Program-made: the position numbers and the translations under genes
Shown: in pieces, positions 28,430 to 38,397 of the stretch
Layout of the letters: each line of letters starts with the position of its first letter
How positions within the stretch are numbered: the first letter of the stretch is position 1
Origin: CAVONV01 sp963697355
Lineage (GTDB): Bacteria > Acidobacteriota > Vicinamibacteria > Marinacidobacterales > DATDRI01
NCBI GenBank assembly: GCA_963697355.1
Contig: CAVONV010000035.1
Location: forward strand, 382,997 to 446,996
Length of the DNA stretch: 64,000 nt
Direction: 5' to 3'
The notes under the pieces: generated by a model
What the model saw: the letters and a program-made list of their open reading frames with translations, nothing else
Told to the model about the DNA's origin: nothing
The model's database searches: none

Positions 28430-29557
28430 ATGGCAAAATCCAGCCCTCTATCGAGCCGTTTGGCGGCCCCGATGCGAAGTGATCGTATGGCGCGTTACGT
28501 TGACCTCCTTTTGGCCGTCGTCGTTCTTTTGGGCATCGCCTCCGTGGGGTACGCGGATTTCACCGCCAAAACGGTGTCGCTGGGATTCCTGTACATCTTT
28601 CCCCTCGTGACTAGCGCCATGTTTCAGTCCCAGCGCACTTCCATTGTACTGGCACTTGTTTGTGTAGCACTGCGGGACTTGCTAGAGCCCTTCGATTACA
28701 CGGGTTTCGATCTTGTATTGCGAACGTTCCTGACGACCGTCGGTTACTTGTTCGTCGTGATTGTAGTCTACCGGATGGCAAGCCAGAGAAGGCGGCTCAA
28801 CGAGGTCGTTAAACAACAACGGGATGAGCTCGCCAGAGAGATGACGCAAGCCGCTGAGGTCCAGCAGCGCCTTCTTCCCCAGGGATCCCTTCTTGTCAAG
28901 GGGTTGGACATCGCTGCTCGGATGTATCCATCCAAGATCGTGGGAGGAGACTTCTACGATCTCGTTTCGCTTCCAGGTAACGAGACCGCTTTCTTGATCG
29001 GTGATGTTTCCGGGAAAGGCGTCGCGGCCGGTCTGCTGATGGCCGCGGTCGGCGCGACTTTGCGTGCAGAGGCTCCACGTGCGGCGAGTCCTGACGGCCT
29101 CCTAACAAAGGTTAACGAGATTCTCCTCCAGACAACGACCGAGGGAAGATACGCTTCTCTATTTTTTGCCTCGATAGCTGAGGACGTTATGCTTCTCGAG
29201 TACACGAACGGCGGTCATCCACCGCCGGTCTTGTATCGCCCTGCCTCCAACGAGATCCACTGGTTGGAAAAAGGGGGGCCGGTAGTGGGATTGTTGCTAG
29301 ACGTGTCGTACGATCGAGCGAGTGTCCCACTCCAAGCCGGAGACGTTCTTCTTTTGTACACGGACGGCCTTACCGAAGCACTAAATGTGGAAGAGCAGGA
29401 GTATTCCCAAGCAAATATCGTTTCTTGTCTTTCCAAAAGTGCTCACCTATCCTCACGGAACATCCTCGAGGAAATCCGGACTTCGGTGGTTGATTTCCAT
29501 GGCGGCGAGCATCTCGACGATGATATGACGCTCGTCGTCGTGAAGATCGTCGGGTAA
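28430..29557 (+). CDS. Membrane-bound RsbU/SpoIIE-type PP2C phosphatase
   Basis: About 375 residues. The N-terminal third has four or five hydrophobic segments (DLLLAVVVLLGIASVGY, LGFLYIFPLVTSAMF, FLTTVGYLFVVIVVYRM), then a linking helix (EMTQAAEVQQRLLP, typical of RsbU proteins). The PP2C-like domain has SKIVGGDFYD, GDVSGKGVAAGLLMA, NGGHPPP, LLYTDGLTEA and HLDDDMTLVVVK; all metal-binding Asp residues are present. Such phosphatases dephosphorylate anti-anti-sigma factors or similar STAS proteins. No STAS or anti-sigma gene is nearby. Divergent from the MsbA operon. The start is uncertain (TTG at 28421 or ATG at 28430). Confidence 0.88.
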   Translation: MAKSSPLSSRLAAPMRSDRMARYVDLLLAVVVLLGIASVGYADFTAKTVSLGFLYIFPLVTSAMFQSQRTSIVLALVCVALRDLLEPFDYTGFDLVLRTFLTTVGYLFVVIVVYRMASQRRRLNEVVKQQRDELAREMTQAAEVQQRLLPQGSLLVKGLDIAARMYPSKIVGGDFYDLVSLPGNETAFLIGDVSGKGVAAGLLMAAVGATLRAEAPRAASPDGLLTKVNEILLQTTTEGRYASLFFASIAEDVMLLEYTNGGHPPPVLYRPASNEIHWLEKGGPVVGLLLDVSYDRASVPLQAGDVLLLYTDGLTEALNVEEQEYSQANIVSCLSKSAHLSSRNILEEIRTSVVDFHGGEHLDDDMTLVVVKIVG

Positions 29558-29626
29558 CTCAGGGTAGAGAAATCGCACGCGCGGCTCTCGAGTGCCAACC
29601 GAGCCGGCATCGATGGGTCGAGATGC

Positions 29627-30695
29627 TCAAAGCCAGCCCTTTCTCCTGAAGAAGAACAACATCAAAAACCCAAGGAAGCTCATGATCGCTAATGCCGCCG
29701 GATATCCCCAGGTCCATTTGAGCTCAGGCATGTACTCGAAATTCATGCCGTATATGCCGGCAATGAACGTTAGGGGTATGAAAATCGTGGCGATGATGGT
29801 GAGGACTTTCATGATGCTGTTCATACGATTGCTAATCGTGGAAAGATGAAGCTCGAGAATCCCCGCATTCAGGTCACGGAAGGATTCCATCGTATCGATG
29901 ACCTGTATCGTGTGGTCATAGACGTCCCGCAGATAAATTTGCGTGGAATCACTCACCAATGGCGAATCACCGCGCTGGAGTCCGCCTATGACCTCACGGA
30001 GAGGCCACACAGATCGACGGAGATAAATGAGCTCCCTTTTCATGAGCTGAATGACGTGAAGCACGTCGCCGTCGGCTTCGGCGAGAATCGTCGACTCCAG
30101 CTTCTCTATGCTCTCTTCCATATCTTCGAGAAGCAAGAAATAATGATCGACCGCGGTGTCCAGGATGGTGTAGGCGAGGTAGTCCGCCCCATGCTTGCGG
30201 ATTCGCCCCTTGGCGGTGCGGATGCGCTCCCGAATGGGCCCAAATAGATCGACTTCCTTTTCCTGGAAAGTCATCACGTAACCTCGGCCAATGACAATGG
30301 CGAGCTGCTCCGCATCAAAGTGCAGTGTAGCCCTCGTCCGGCCAGGCCATTTTGAGGACGACGAAGAGGTAGTCGTCGTAATCCTCCAGTTTGGGGCGCT
30401 GGTCGGTATTGAGGATATCTTCGACAGTCAGAGGGTGCAGCCCGTAGGCGTTGCCCAGTTTTTCCAGCACATCGATGTCGTGAACGCCGTCGACGTTGAC
30501 CCAGGTGACACCGGTCGAAGGTCGTTTTGCCGGGAAACATTCCTCCACGGTGTCCAGGACGCGTTCTTCTGATGAGTCCTCGTCATAATGAATGAGCGTG
30601 ATTTTCGCTTTTTCAACCTTTTTCTCGCCAATATGTACGAGGCTTCCCGGAGGAAGACCCGCCTTGTGAGACCGTTTTTTGGTTATTTTTCGCAT
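29627..30695 (-). CDS. corA: CorA-type magnesium/cobalt transporter, one frameshift
   Basis: About 355 residues after repair, a normal CorA length. The cytoplasmic N-domain has GVTWVNVDGVHDIDVLEKLG, GLHPLTVEDILNTDQRPK and DYDDYLFVVLKM. The long helix includes YLRRSVWPLREVI and TESF-like DTMESFRDLN, and the C-terminus has two membrane helices with the YGMNF selectivity motif. A frameshift near 30,325 cuts the gene; in the third frame HFDAEQLAIVIGRGYVMTFQ bridges the two halves as expected for CorA. GAGGTAGCC stands before the ATG at 30695. The protein imports Mg2+ as a pentamer. The neighbouring MprF-like fragment ends 90 bases upstream on the same strand. Confidence 0.88.
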
Positions 30696-30785
30696 GGCTA
30701 CCTCATGACCGCAAATGCAGGATTCGAAGCACACTGCCTTCTACAAAGGCCGCACCCGTTCGATAGCATGGACATCGGACCCGGC

Positions 30786-31458
30786 TCATTTGCCAAAGAC
30801 GTCCTTCAAGCCGCCGGAGACAAGTGCAGCTGGTGATGATGGTAGGTAATTTCAATCCCCCGGGGCAAGTCAGGTATTGCGGTTCCCAAACTGGATGGAA
30901 CTTTTCTTTGTACTGGCGCAGGCCTTGGAAATTGTAGAAGTCCTCTCCGTGCCGGAAGACGAACGAGCCCAGCCGGTGCCAGAGCGGAGCATGCTCCCTT
31001 TCCTGCATGCCCGACAGGGGCGCCATGCCTAGATTGAACCAGTGATAGCCCTGCTCGTGTCCCCACAACATCAACTGAATGAACATATACTCCATGACGC
31101 CCCGCGGGGCCTCTTTAGGCTGGCAACGCATGAGGTTGATCGAAATCTCCTCCTTGCCGGCACCGACCCAAACGTTGGCGAAGGCGACGATACGCCCATC
31201 TTTCCAGATCGTGGCAACGGGAGTGTTCTTGATGTAGTCCTCCTGGAACAAACCAAGAGAAAAACCCTTCTCCTTCGTGTTCTTTTCGCCCAGCCACGCG
31301 TCGGAGATTTCTCGCAGCCTGGGCAGAGTAGGATCGAGCTCTTCCGGCGAGAACATTTTGAAAAGAGACCCTTCCTTTTCGTGTCGATTCCGCGCAGCAC
31401 GCAGACCTTTGTGCTGGCTGCCTTCGAGCGTGAAGGCATCGAGTGGTACCGCCGTCAC
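30786..31458 (-). pseudogene. Truncated MprF/DUF2156 (aminoacyl-phosphatidylglycerol synthase) C-terminus
   Basis: About 220 codons of the C-terminal part of a DUF2156 acyltransferase: VPLDAFTLEGSQHKGLRAARNR, GRIVAFANVWVGAGKEEISI, APRGVMEYMFIQLMLWG, FNLGMAPLSG, NFQGLRQYKEKFHPVWEPQYL and PGGLKLPTII. The domain's first half and the membrane part of MprF (about 500 residues) are missing. A frameshift near 30,835 hides the real end, AALVSGGLKDVFGK. The sequence breaks off at ~31,450, exactly where a 5'-truncated mscS starts on the other strand. It is therefore a remnant or an assembly break. An intact MprF would add Lys or Ala to phosphatidylglycerol. Confidence 0.78.
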
Positions 31459-32264
31459 ACTGGCGACGTTGGTCTTTTTCCTAGCTCATTTTACTCCTGT
31501 CTTTCCACTTCTCGAGAGCCGTCGAGCGGCTCATTCTCAAGGCGTTCAAGAAGCGTGACGCCGAGGCACCGGGTAATTTGGCCGTCGCTGCCCGTCTTAT
31601 CTACTATGCGCTCCTCATGCTCGGACTCGGCATCGCCCTTCATACCATTGGAATCAACATGACCGGACTGTTCGCTGCCGGCGCCGTTTTTGCCGTTGGT
31701 GTCGGTTTCGCGATGCAGAACATTGCATCCAATTTCGTCTCCGGAGTCATCCTTTTGCTGGAGGGTGCCATCAAACCGGGAGACGTCCTGGAAGTGGAGG
31801 ACCGGGTGGTTCGCGTTCGTGAGATGGGTATGAGAGCTGCGGTGGCTCGGACGCTGGATGACGAGGATCTCATTGTACCGAACTCGGCTCTCGTACAGTC
31901 GACGGTCAAGAATTTCACGCTCCGCGATCACCTCTACCGACTAAAATCCACCGTGGGCGTCGTTTACTCTTCCGATATGGCGAATGTCGAGGAAACCTTA
32001 GTGTCAACTGCGGAGAAGCTACCCTGGCGATCCGACAAACGAAAGCCGCAGGTGCTCCTCACGGAATTTGGGGATTCGTCCGTCAACTTCGAGGTCTCCG
32101 TCTGGACCGAAGACCCCTGGAGCCAGAGGCTCAATCGGTCGCAGCTCAATCAGGCGGTTTGGTGGGCGCTCAAAGATGCCGGAGTGACCATCGCCTTTCC
32201 GCAGCTCGACCTCCATCTGGACTCAGCGGTAGTGGAATCCCTCAGGAGCCGCTTGCCTTCATAA
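31443..32264 (+). CDS. MscS-family mechanosensitive channel, 5' end missing, one frameshift
   Basis: Family sequence starts abruptly at TAVTLATLVFFLAHF, the usual first membrane helix of small MscS channels, with no start codon or leader before it. After a shift at ~31,515 it reads VERLILKAFKKRDAEAPGN, two more helices, and the pore helix GLFAAGAVFAVGVGFAMQNIA. The beta domain follows (EGAIKPGDVLEVEDRVVRV, VPNSALVQSTVKNFT), with a C-terminal alpha/beta part to a normal stop. About 20-30 N-terminal residues are lost. Its start overlaps the truncated MprF remnant on the other strand. Confidence 0.78.
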
Positions 32265-32580
32265 ACTTCCCGCGGATGGGATAGCGAAACACGGCGATGC
32301 CAGGGTGGAAGCGAGAGAGTCCATTCACAGATGCGGAGGTGGATCCGCATCCGAGTACGCATAGGTTCTATAGAGAAAAACGTGAGTCCTTATCCTGTCC
32401 TCTTCGGCTTGCTCGCTTTCCTCTCCACGCTATCGGGGGGACTCGTCGCAGCGCGCCATCGAGACAAATTGGGGCTGGTCACAGGAACGGCAAGATAGTA
32501 GCCCCGAGACCACTCATGCGAGAGCCATCAACCTTTCTGAGAGTTAAACAGCAACTCCAGAGATTCGTCGCATCAGTCGA
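32265..32580. other. Intergenic stretch, no gene recognised
   Basis: No family-like reading frame on either strand; no clear promoter or terminator. Confidence 0.4.
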
Positions 32581-32861
32581 TCATGCTTCCGCCCGACCGG
32601 AGGTTGCAGCCCGCCGGTAAAAGAGCTTTTTGACGACCTCTGCGGACAAAATGTAGCAGATCACAATGGCGCCTAATATCAAAAAGAACGAGGCGGGAAG
32701 CGGAACGAAGCCCATCAGGCCGGCCAAGGGGGTGAAGGGCAGTGCAATCGTAAGCGCAATCACGGCGACGGTGACGACCGACAGGAGCCTGCCCGCGTGG
32801 CTCTTTACGAAGGCCCTTTTCAAGGTCTCGTGCGTCGACCACAAACGAAGCATTGGCGTAG
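32581..32861 (-). pseudogene. C-terminal remnant of a cation P-type ATPase
   Basis: About 90 codons matching the last two membrane helices of Mg2+-type P-ATPases (MgtA group): FVKSHAGRLLSVVTVAVIA, ALPFTPLAGLMGFVPLPASF, and ICYILSAEVVKKLFYRR before the stop. Just upstream a second frame holds SFVVDARDLEK, the usual preceding piece, so a frameshift lies near 32,830. The catalytic domains (over 700 residues) are absent; the methyltransferase gene occupies the upstream position and ends exactly where this fragment starts. Confidence 0.65.
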
Positions 32862-33524
32862 TTAGGAGCTCGCCGCTGGCTTGCTTGCGACAAGTATCGA
32901 GACCGGCATCGTCCAAATGGTGGCGCGTTTTTCCTGCTGGAGGGCCAATCCTGCCGCTTCTACGAAGCCCGCGGCGTCGATGGGACGACAGTCGACGATA
33001 TGAGGAAAATGGCGATGCATCCACTCGTACGATCGCTCCAGCAGACTTTCTCGTTCGCCTTCGAACACCGTTGCCATGGAAACGACTGAGAGCCGTCCGT
33101 CGGGCTTCAAGACGCGTTTAGTCTCCGCGAGCACTTCGGATATTTCATCTAGCGGGAAAAGCTCCAGCGTAAAACTCATGAAAACGGCGTCGAAATGGCT
33201 TTCTGGATAGGGGAGCGCTCTGGCATCCGCGATCTGGAGCAGCACCTTGGCCGGTAGATTAGCCCGGGCGACCTTCCTCTGGGCAACTTCGAGCATGCCC
33301 GGTGAAATGTCAATCCCGCAGACGGTACCACCGGCGCCGACCATCGTAGCCAGATTTAGGATACTGTTGCCCGTACCAAATCCTATTTCCAAGACGTGCT
33401 CACCGAACTTCAGTTGGAGGGCTTGCTCACCTTGTTCGCGGAGCTTGTGTTCACTGGCGTCAGCGATAGCGTCGTACACCTTGCTGACTCGGTTATAGAA
33501 GTCACGGTTGTTGTCTTGCGCCAT
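32862..33524 (-). CDS. Class I SAM-dependent methyltransferase
   Basis: A 220-residue Rossmann methyltransferase. Motif I is VLEIGFGTGNSILNLA, the acidic motif II region is CGIDISPGMLEVA, motif III is IADARALPYPESHFDAVFMSF, and post-motif LAETKRVLKPDGRLSVV follows. This set resembles UbiE and phospholipid N-methyltransferases. It starts 15 bases after the stop of the MscS gene upstream, with GAGAG before the ATG, so the two form an operon. A lipid substrate would fit the membrane context but is not shown. The P-ATPase remnant follows directly. Confidence 0.87.
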   Translation of the reverse strand: MAQDNNRDFYNRVSKVYDAIADASEHKLREQGEQALQLKFGEHVLEIGFGTGNSILNLATMVGAGGTVCGIDISPGMLEVAQRKVARANLPAKVLLQIADARALPYPESHFDAVFMSFTLELFPLDEISEVLAETKRVLKPDGRLSVVSMATVFEGERESLLERSYEWMHRHFPHIVDCRPIDAAGFVEAAGLALQQEKRATIWTMPVSILVASKPAASS

Positions 33525-33539
33525 AGTTTGCTCTCGTGA

Positions 33540-34424
33540 TTAGCCTAGGCCATCTTTTTCGCAAGCAGATTCGGTAGAGGCTCCTACTCTCGTTTCGACC
33601 TCATAGTTCACCGTGACCATCCAATCGGCGTAGGTCGGCTCGATCGTCTTGAGTGCTTGGACGAGCTCTTGTTTGAAGGTCGTCTCGATGGGCATCCCTC
33701 TTCCAGGCCAGATACGGAACTTCACGCGCAAATAGGTCTTCCCTGAACTGGTCTGCATTCTACCTTCTATTGACGGTGGTGTTATGAGGATTCCCGGGAA
33801 CTGCTCCCCTATGGAGGCCATGAGGGTTTTGACTTTCGACTCCATCGCGTCCGCCAGCTCGGCCGCCTCAGAAAGCGTCACGTCAGCGAGTGCCCGGATG
33901 TAGCCCCGCGGATAGTTGATGACATTGGTAACGGTCCGGTTCGGAATGAAGACCTGAGCCCCGAAAGCATTTTCTATTACCGTAAACCGCATCGTCACAG
34001 CTCGTACGATACCGGTCTGGCCGGAAATCTCGACCAAGTCCCCGATATCGTAGAGATTGGAGAAGACGACGGTCATTCCGGTAACGACATCTTGCACCAG
34101 TCCCTGGGAGCCGAATCCAACCGCGAGCCCAACGATAGAAGCACTTGCGAAATAAGCCGTCAGGGAGACACCGAACTCGCGCAACACCAGACCAAAGGCT
34201 GCGAAATACAAGCTAAAAACAGAAGCGCTCACGGCCAGCCCCGCCACCGTCTTCCACTTCGAAAGCGACGGCTCCGCACGTGCAGCCGTGACTCGAGCTC
34301 CCAAGCGACGAACCAGGGTAACGATGAAATGTATGAGGATCAGAAACGAGCAGATCACCAGCACGCGCGCGCCGCCACTCGAGCCATGCCATATCCATTC
34401 ATAGAAGTCATACAAGGAGTTCAT
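33540..34424 (-). CDS. MscS-family mechanosensitive channel
   Basis: A complete 294-residue small MscS channel. Three hydrophobic helices are followed by the pore-lining segment YFASASIVGLAVGFGSQGLVQDVVTG, the beta domain with DIGDLVEISGQTGIVRAVTMR, the conserved IPNRTVTNVINYPRG, and the C-terminal vestibule domain. GGAGG stands just before the ATG. Such channels open under hypo-osmotic membrane tension. It leads a two-gene operon with the methyltransferase. Confidence 0.9.
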   Translation of the reverse strand: MNSLYDFYEWIWHGSSGGARVLVICSFLILIHFIVTLVRRLGARVTAARAEPSLSKWKTVAGLAVSASVFSLYFAAFGLVLREFGVSLTAYFASASIVGLAVGFGSQGLVQDVVTGMTVVFSNLYDIGDLVEISGQTGIVRAVTMRFTVIENAFGAQVFIPNRTVTNVINYPRGYIRALADVTLSEAAELADAMESKVKTLMASIGEQFPGILITPPSIEGRMQTSSGKTYLRVKFRIWPGRGMPIETTFKQELVQALKTIEPTYADWMVTVNYEVETRVGASTESACEKDGLG

Positions 34425-34761
34425 GGTGAGCCTCCTGACGCAACTGACACATCAATGATGTGGTGTGAGAACAAAGCACTTGCCTTCACGTCGGGCCTAT
34501 CAGTGACGTAAACTGTAACACGATGCGAGGTATGCATGACGTCGCCCCTCTAAACAAACGCGACTGAGAGCGGCTCGTCTCGGATGAGTCGGAGCGACAT
34601 CCGTTATTCGAGCTTTGCCGTGGACTTGGCGGTCCCTCGGACGAGACTAAAAACCTCAGCGGAATCTTCACGATTGTTGTAAGGACAGTCGTTACGCCGG
34701 GGATTTATGCCTTTCTCAGACTCCGCCGCTGAGCCAATGCTCATGGGGACGCCGTTACAAC
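34425..34761. other. Intergenic stretch, no gene recognised
   Basis: No family-like reading frame seen. It contains the upstream region of the MscS operon and leads into the 127-base AAA+ duplicate. Confidence 0.4.
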
Positions 34762-34888
34762 CGGGGAGCGCTCGAAAGCCTGCCGATGGGGTATCTGTTG
34801 TGCGGACCGGTGGGAACAGGTAAGTCCATCTTGACTCATTGCACGACGGGGGAGATCGGCGTTCCTTGCCTCATGCTCAAGAACTTCC
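34762..34888 (+). repeat. Diverged 127-base copy of the AAA+ gene's Walker A region
   Basis: This stretch matches 23415-23541 with about six mismatches in 127 bases and no gaps. It still encodes MGYLLCGPVGTGKS, with F-to-I, A-to-T, Q-to-H and I-to-V changes after the P-loop. Nothing else of the AAA+ gene is present on either side. Its right edge coincides with the stop codon of the amidohydrolase gene on the other strand. It could be a gene remnant, or a splice from a related strain made in assembly. Confidence 0.85.
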
Positions 34889-36586
34889 TATTTCCTTTGG
34901 TATCTCACCTTGCCGCCAACGATGGTATACAGGGCTCGAGTCGTCAGTATCTCTTTGGATTCTATGGTCAGAAGATCCTTGTCGAGTACGGTTAGATCAG
35001 CCAGTTTGCCAACCTCGATGGAGCCGAGAACCTCCTCCTGAAATGCGCCGTAGGCTGCCCAGATCGTGAATCCCTTTATCGCTTCTTCGATGCTCATACG
35101 CTGTTCGGGAAACCAGCCGCCTTCGGGACGGCCTGATGGGTCCTGCCGGGTGACGGCAGCATAGATGCCGAGCATCGGATTGTTCGACTCGACTGGGAAA
35201 TCCGAACCGCAGGGAATGACCCTATCGGCATCAAGAAAGGACCGCCATGCATACGCACCCTTTGCCCGCTCCATTCCAACCCTGTCGGGAACCATGCGCA
35301 TGTCGGACGTACAATGAGTGGGCTGCATTGCCGGAACGACACCCAGTTCTGCAAACTTAGCTATGTCCTCATCCCTTACGATCTGAGCGTGTTCTATCCT
35401 GAAACGGTGGTCTTCTTTGGGAAACTCTTTGAACGCTTTTTCATAGGAATCGAGACACAAACGATTCCCCCTGATCCCAATACAATGAGTATTGACGCCC
35501 ATATCGGCCATCAGTGCCGCTTTCGAAATCCTGTAAATATACTCCGGTGTAACCCTCAGGAGCCCGGTATTGTCCGGATCGTCCGAATAAGGCTCAAAGA
35601 AGGCAGCACCGCGCGAACCCAGCGCACCATCGAAGAAGAGCTTGATGCTTAGAACGGAGAGCATGTAGTTGCCGTAGTCTTCGATTCTTTGTTCCTTGAA
35701 ATACTCGGCGATCTCTTCGGCGCTCCCCTCCAGCGGAAGCGCTTCTTGCTCCCCAAGCATCGCGTAGGCCCGCATGGGCAGTTCGCCTTTGTCAATCAGG
35801 TTCTTGTAGATGCCTATCTCCCAGGGGCTTACCCCAGCCTCGTGCCACCCCGTAAGCCCGACCGAAAGGCAGCTGTCAACGGCTTTGAGCAGTTTTCTGT
35901 TGTATTCTTCCACCGTTTCAGCAGGAAACTTGTCTTTCACCAGGTTCATTGCCTTGTTGATGAGCACGCCTGAGGCCTTGCCGTTACCCTTCCGACGTAT
36001 CACTCCCCCGAACGGATCCGGAGTGTCTTTGGTGATACCCGCGATATCGAGCGCCTTCTGATTGACAAATGCAGAGTTGCCGTCGACCCGGCGCAGGTAG
36101 ACCGGATTGTCTGGAGAAACCTCACTAAGAGCGTCATGCTCCGGAAATGTCTTCACATCCCAGTTGTTTTGATCCCACCGTCCACCGATAATCCATTCCC
36201 CTGGTTCTACCATCCGGGCTCTTTCAGAGACCTTATCGACGATCTGCTGGAAGCTCGTTGTACCGTAGATATCCAGGTTCATGAGCTCTTCACCGAGGTT
36301 ATGCATATGCGCATGCCCATCGATTAAACCCGGCAGGACCAGCTGACCATCGAGGTCGATCACTTGCGTACTTCGTCCCACGAAGGAAACCGCATCTTCG
36401 TCGCTTCCGACGAATATGATCTTGTCTCCCTTTACCGCTACGGCTTCTTCAATCGAGAAGTTGTCGTCAACGGTCGCGACCTTTCCGTTACGGAAAACAA
36501 GGTCGGCCTCCTGCGGTTTGTTTGCAGGAAAGTGCCAGCAGCGCTATCGACAAGAACGCTGCGGTAGAGAGTTTGGAAGGACTCAT
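34888..36586 (-). CDS. YtcJ-like amidohydrolase lipoprotein, one frameshift
   Basis: About 565 residues after repair. The start at 36586 has GGAGG five bases upstream and opens a lipoprotein signal (STAAFLSIALLALSC). A single shift near 36,516 moves the frame into EADLVFRNGKVATVDDNFS, the usual first strand of YtcJ-type amidohydrolases. The body has VLPGLIDGHAHMHNLGEE (metal-binding HxH), WIIGGRWDQNNWD, KLFFDGALGSRGAAFFEPYS, THCIGIRGNR, RIEHAQIV and CGSDFPVES. The family deacylates or deaminates varied amides; the substrate is unknown. A surface lipoprotein form is plausible. Its 3' end abuts the AAA+ duplicate. Confidence 0.87.
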
Positions 36587-36610
36587 GATGCCTCCGTGGT
36601 CAGTCCTGTC

Positions 36611-36677
36611 ATTCGGTGACAGGTAACTGATATTTGGTGCGGATATACCTGCAAATATCAGTTACCTGTCACCGAAT
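36611..36677. repeat. Perfect 26-base inverted repeat (long hairpin)
   Basis: Arms at 36611-36636 and 36652-36677 are exact reverse complements, with a 15-base loop. Each arm contains GGTGACAGGTAACTGATA or its complement. The right arm touches the stop codon of the flavoprotein gene. There is no T-run, so a simple intrinsic terminator is unlikely, although the hairpin could still stop transcription or protect RNA ends. The core GGTAACTGAT recurs at 38416-38425 on the other side of that gene. Confidence 0.9.
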
Positions 36678-38344
36678 TACTCGTTCTGGCCCGCTTTCCC
36701 GCTCGAGATCAGCCATTTCATCCCGCCGCCCAAATATTGCGCCGAGATGCCTTTCTCTCTGAGAACACGTACGGTCTCTGCAGAACGCATTCCCCTCTCG
36801 CAGACGACGAGCCACGGACCGTCCTCCAATTCACCGACGCGCGTACGAATCTGGGCCAAGGGAAGCGCCGCCGAAGATTCCGCGGGGAGTGGCCGAGCCT
36901 CAATCTCCTCTGAGTGTCTGACATCTAACAGTTTAGTATCCTCCAATACTCTGAAGGGTGAGGCGGCCTCGATCCCGTCCTCGGCATTTAGCGCCGCAAA
37001 GGCCAGGACGGCCAAGGGATCCAATGCCGGCGAGTAGGGAGGAGCGTAGGCATGCTCGAGATGAGCCAACTGACCGAGCGTTGCTCCTTCTTGAATGAGT
37101 TGGGTCGCAACATCCACGCGCTTGGTCACGTCACCTTCTCCAACGACTTGTACCCCCAGCACTCGACGCGAAGCGGATTGGTAGACGATCTGAAGCGCGA
37201 TGTCTTTGGTCTCCGGCCAGTAGTGCGGACGATCTTGAGCCGACACACAAACCGTTCGAGCGTCTCGATACCGTTTCTCCGCTTGCCGAAACGTCAGACC
37301 CACGCCGGCCGCGTTGCAATCGAACACTTTGACGGCAACCGCACCGGCCACGGCCGGGAACCGGTCGTCTCTTCCTGCCAAGACATTGGCCAGTGTCCTC
37401 CCCTGCCGGTTGGCCAGGGATCCAAGGGGAAAGTAGCAAGCCTCACCCGTGACCGCGTGTCGAATCTCAGCACAGTCACCCACGGCCCAGACATTGGGTT
37501 TCGAAGTGGCAAACCGTTCATCAACGGCGATCGCTCCCGTTGTTCCGATAGTGATGCCGACCGTTCGAGCGAGCTCGACAACGGGCTCGACTCCCGTCGC
37601 CACAACGGCGCAATCTGCCTCGAGAGACTCCCCCCCTGCCACCACGGCAACGCCTCCATCCGAGGCCTCGATGCGCTCGACGGGAGACCGAGTGTGAAGA
37701 TGAACATCATTCTCCCGTAAGGCATGGCTTACGATACCCGCCGTCTCCCGATCGAGCACCCCTGGTAGAGGACTCTCGGCAGCTTCGACGAGTGTCACTT
37801 CAGCTCCCCAAAGGGCACCAAAAGCCTCGGCGAGCTCACAGCCAACCAGGCCGGCACCGACGATGATCACGCTTTCAATCTCACCCTTTGCCAGCCCGTT
37901 GTGAAGAGGGGCGATGTCTTCATAGGCGTGAAACGAGCGCACCCTTGGGTGGTCCGGCTGCTGCGCAAGCCTCCTTGGTCGAGCTCCCGTCGCTAGGACG
38001 AGCTCGTCCCATTCGAGCTGCCTTTCGCCATCTTTGCTCTCGACCCAAAGCCGGTTTGGCGATGGTTCGATGTGGATTGCCCGGTGGCCGCCCAGAACCT
38101 CGACACCCTTGACGGAGGAGAAATAGTCGGCGTCCCGGAGGACTCCGTCACCGGTCTGCCGGAGTGCTATTGCATCACCGATATCTCCGGAGAGGACGTA
38201 CGGCATACCGCAGGCTGCATAGGAGAAGACGTCTCCTTGCTCCACGACAGTGACGTGCCAATCGGGCTCGAGACGCGCCAGGCGGCTGGCACAGCGTAAG
38301 CCTGCTGCAGAGGCACCTACTATCACAACGCGACGTTTGCCCAT
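36677..38344 (-). CDS. CoA-disulfide-reductase-like flavoprotein with C-terminal rhodanese domain
   Basis: A 555-residue fusion. The N-terminal FAD site is VVIVGASAAGLRCASRLARL, the redox Cys lies in SYAACGMPYVLSG (as in CoA-disulfide reductases), and the NAD(P)H site is VIIVGAGLVGCELAEAFGALW. VWAVGDCAE is the second FAD contact, and a dimerisation domain follows. Residues ~460-550 are a rhodanese domain whose active loop reads VVCERGMRSAETV, with the catalytic Cys present. Such fusions (CoADR-RHD) reduce CoA disulfides, persulfides or polysulfides and carry sulfane sulfur. The next gene upstream is an NrfD/DsrP-like subunit, which fits sulfur redox work. Hairpin repeats lie on both sides of the gene. 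Confidence 0.9.
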   Translation of the reverse strand: MGKRRVVIVGASAAGLRCASRLARLEPDWHVTVVEQGDVFSYAACGMPYVLSGDIGDAIALRQTGDGVLRDADYFSSVKGVEVLGGHRAIHIEPSPNRLWVESKDGERQLEWDELVLATGARPRRLAQQPDHPRVRSFHAYEDIAPLHNGLAKGEIESVIIVGAGLVGCELAEAFGALWGAEVTLVEAAESPLPGVLDRETAGIVSHALRENDVHLHTRSPVERIEASDGGVAVVAGGESLEADCAVVATGVEPVVELARTVGITIGTTGAIAVDERFATSKPNVWAVGDCAEIRHAVTGEACYFPLGSLANRQGRTLANVLAGRDDRFPAVAGAVAVKVFDCNAAGVGLTFRQAEKRYRDARTVCVSAQDRPHYWPETKDIALQIVYQSASRRVLGVQVVGEGDVTKRVDVATQLIQEGATLGQLAHLEHAYAPPYSPALDPLAVLAFAALNAEDGIEAASPFRVLEDTKLLDVRHSEEIEARPLPAESSAALPLAQIRTRVGELEDGPWLVVCERGMRSAETVRVLREKGISAQYLGGGMKWLISSGKAGQNE

Positions 38345-38397
38345 GGGTTGCTCCGAAGTGGTAAGGAGTGACCAGTGACCCAGAACCAGTGAGTTAC

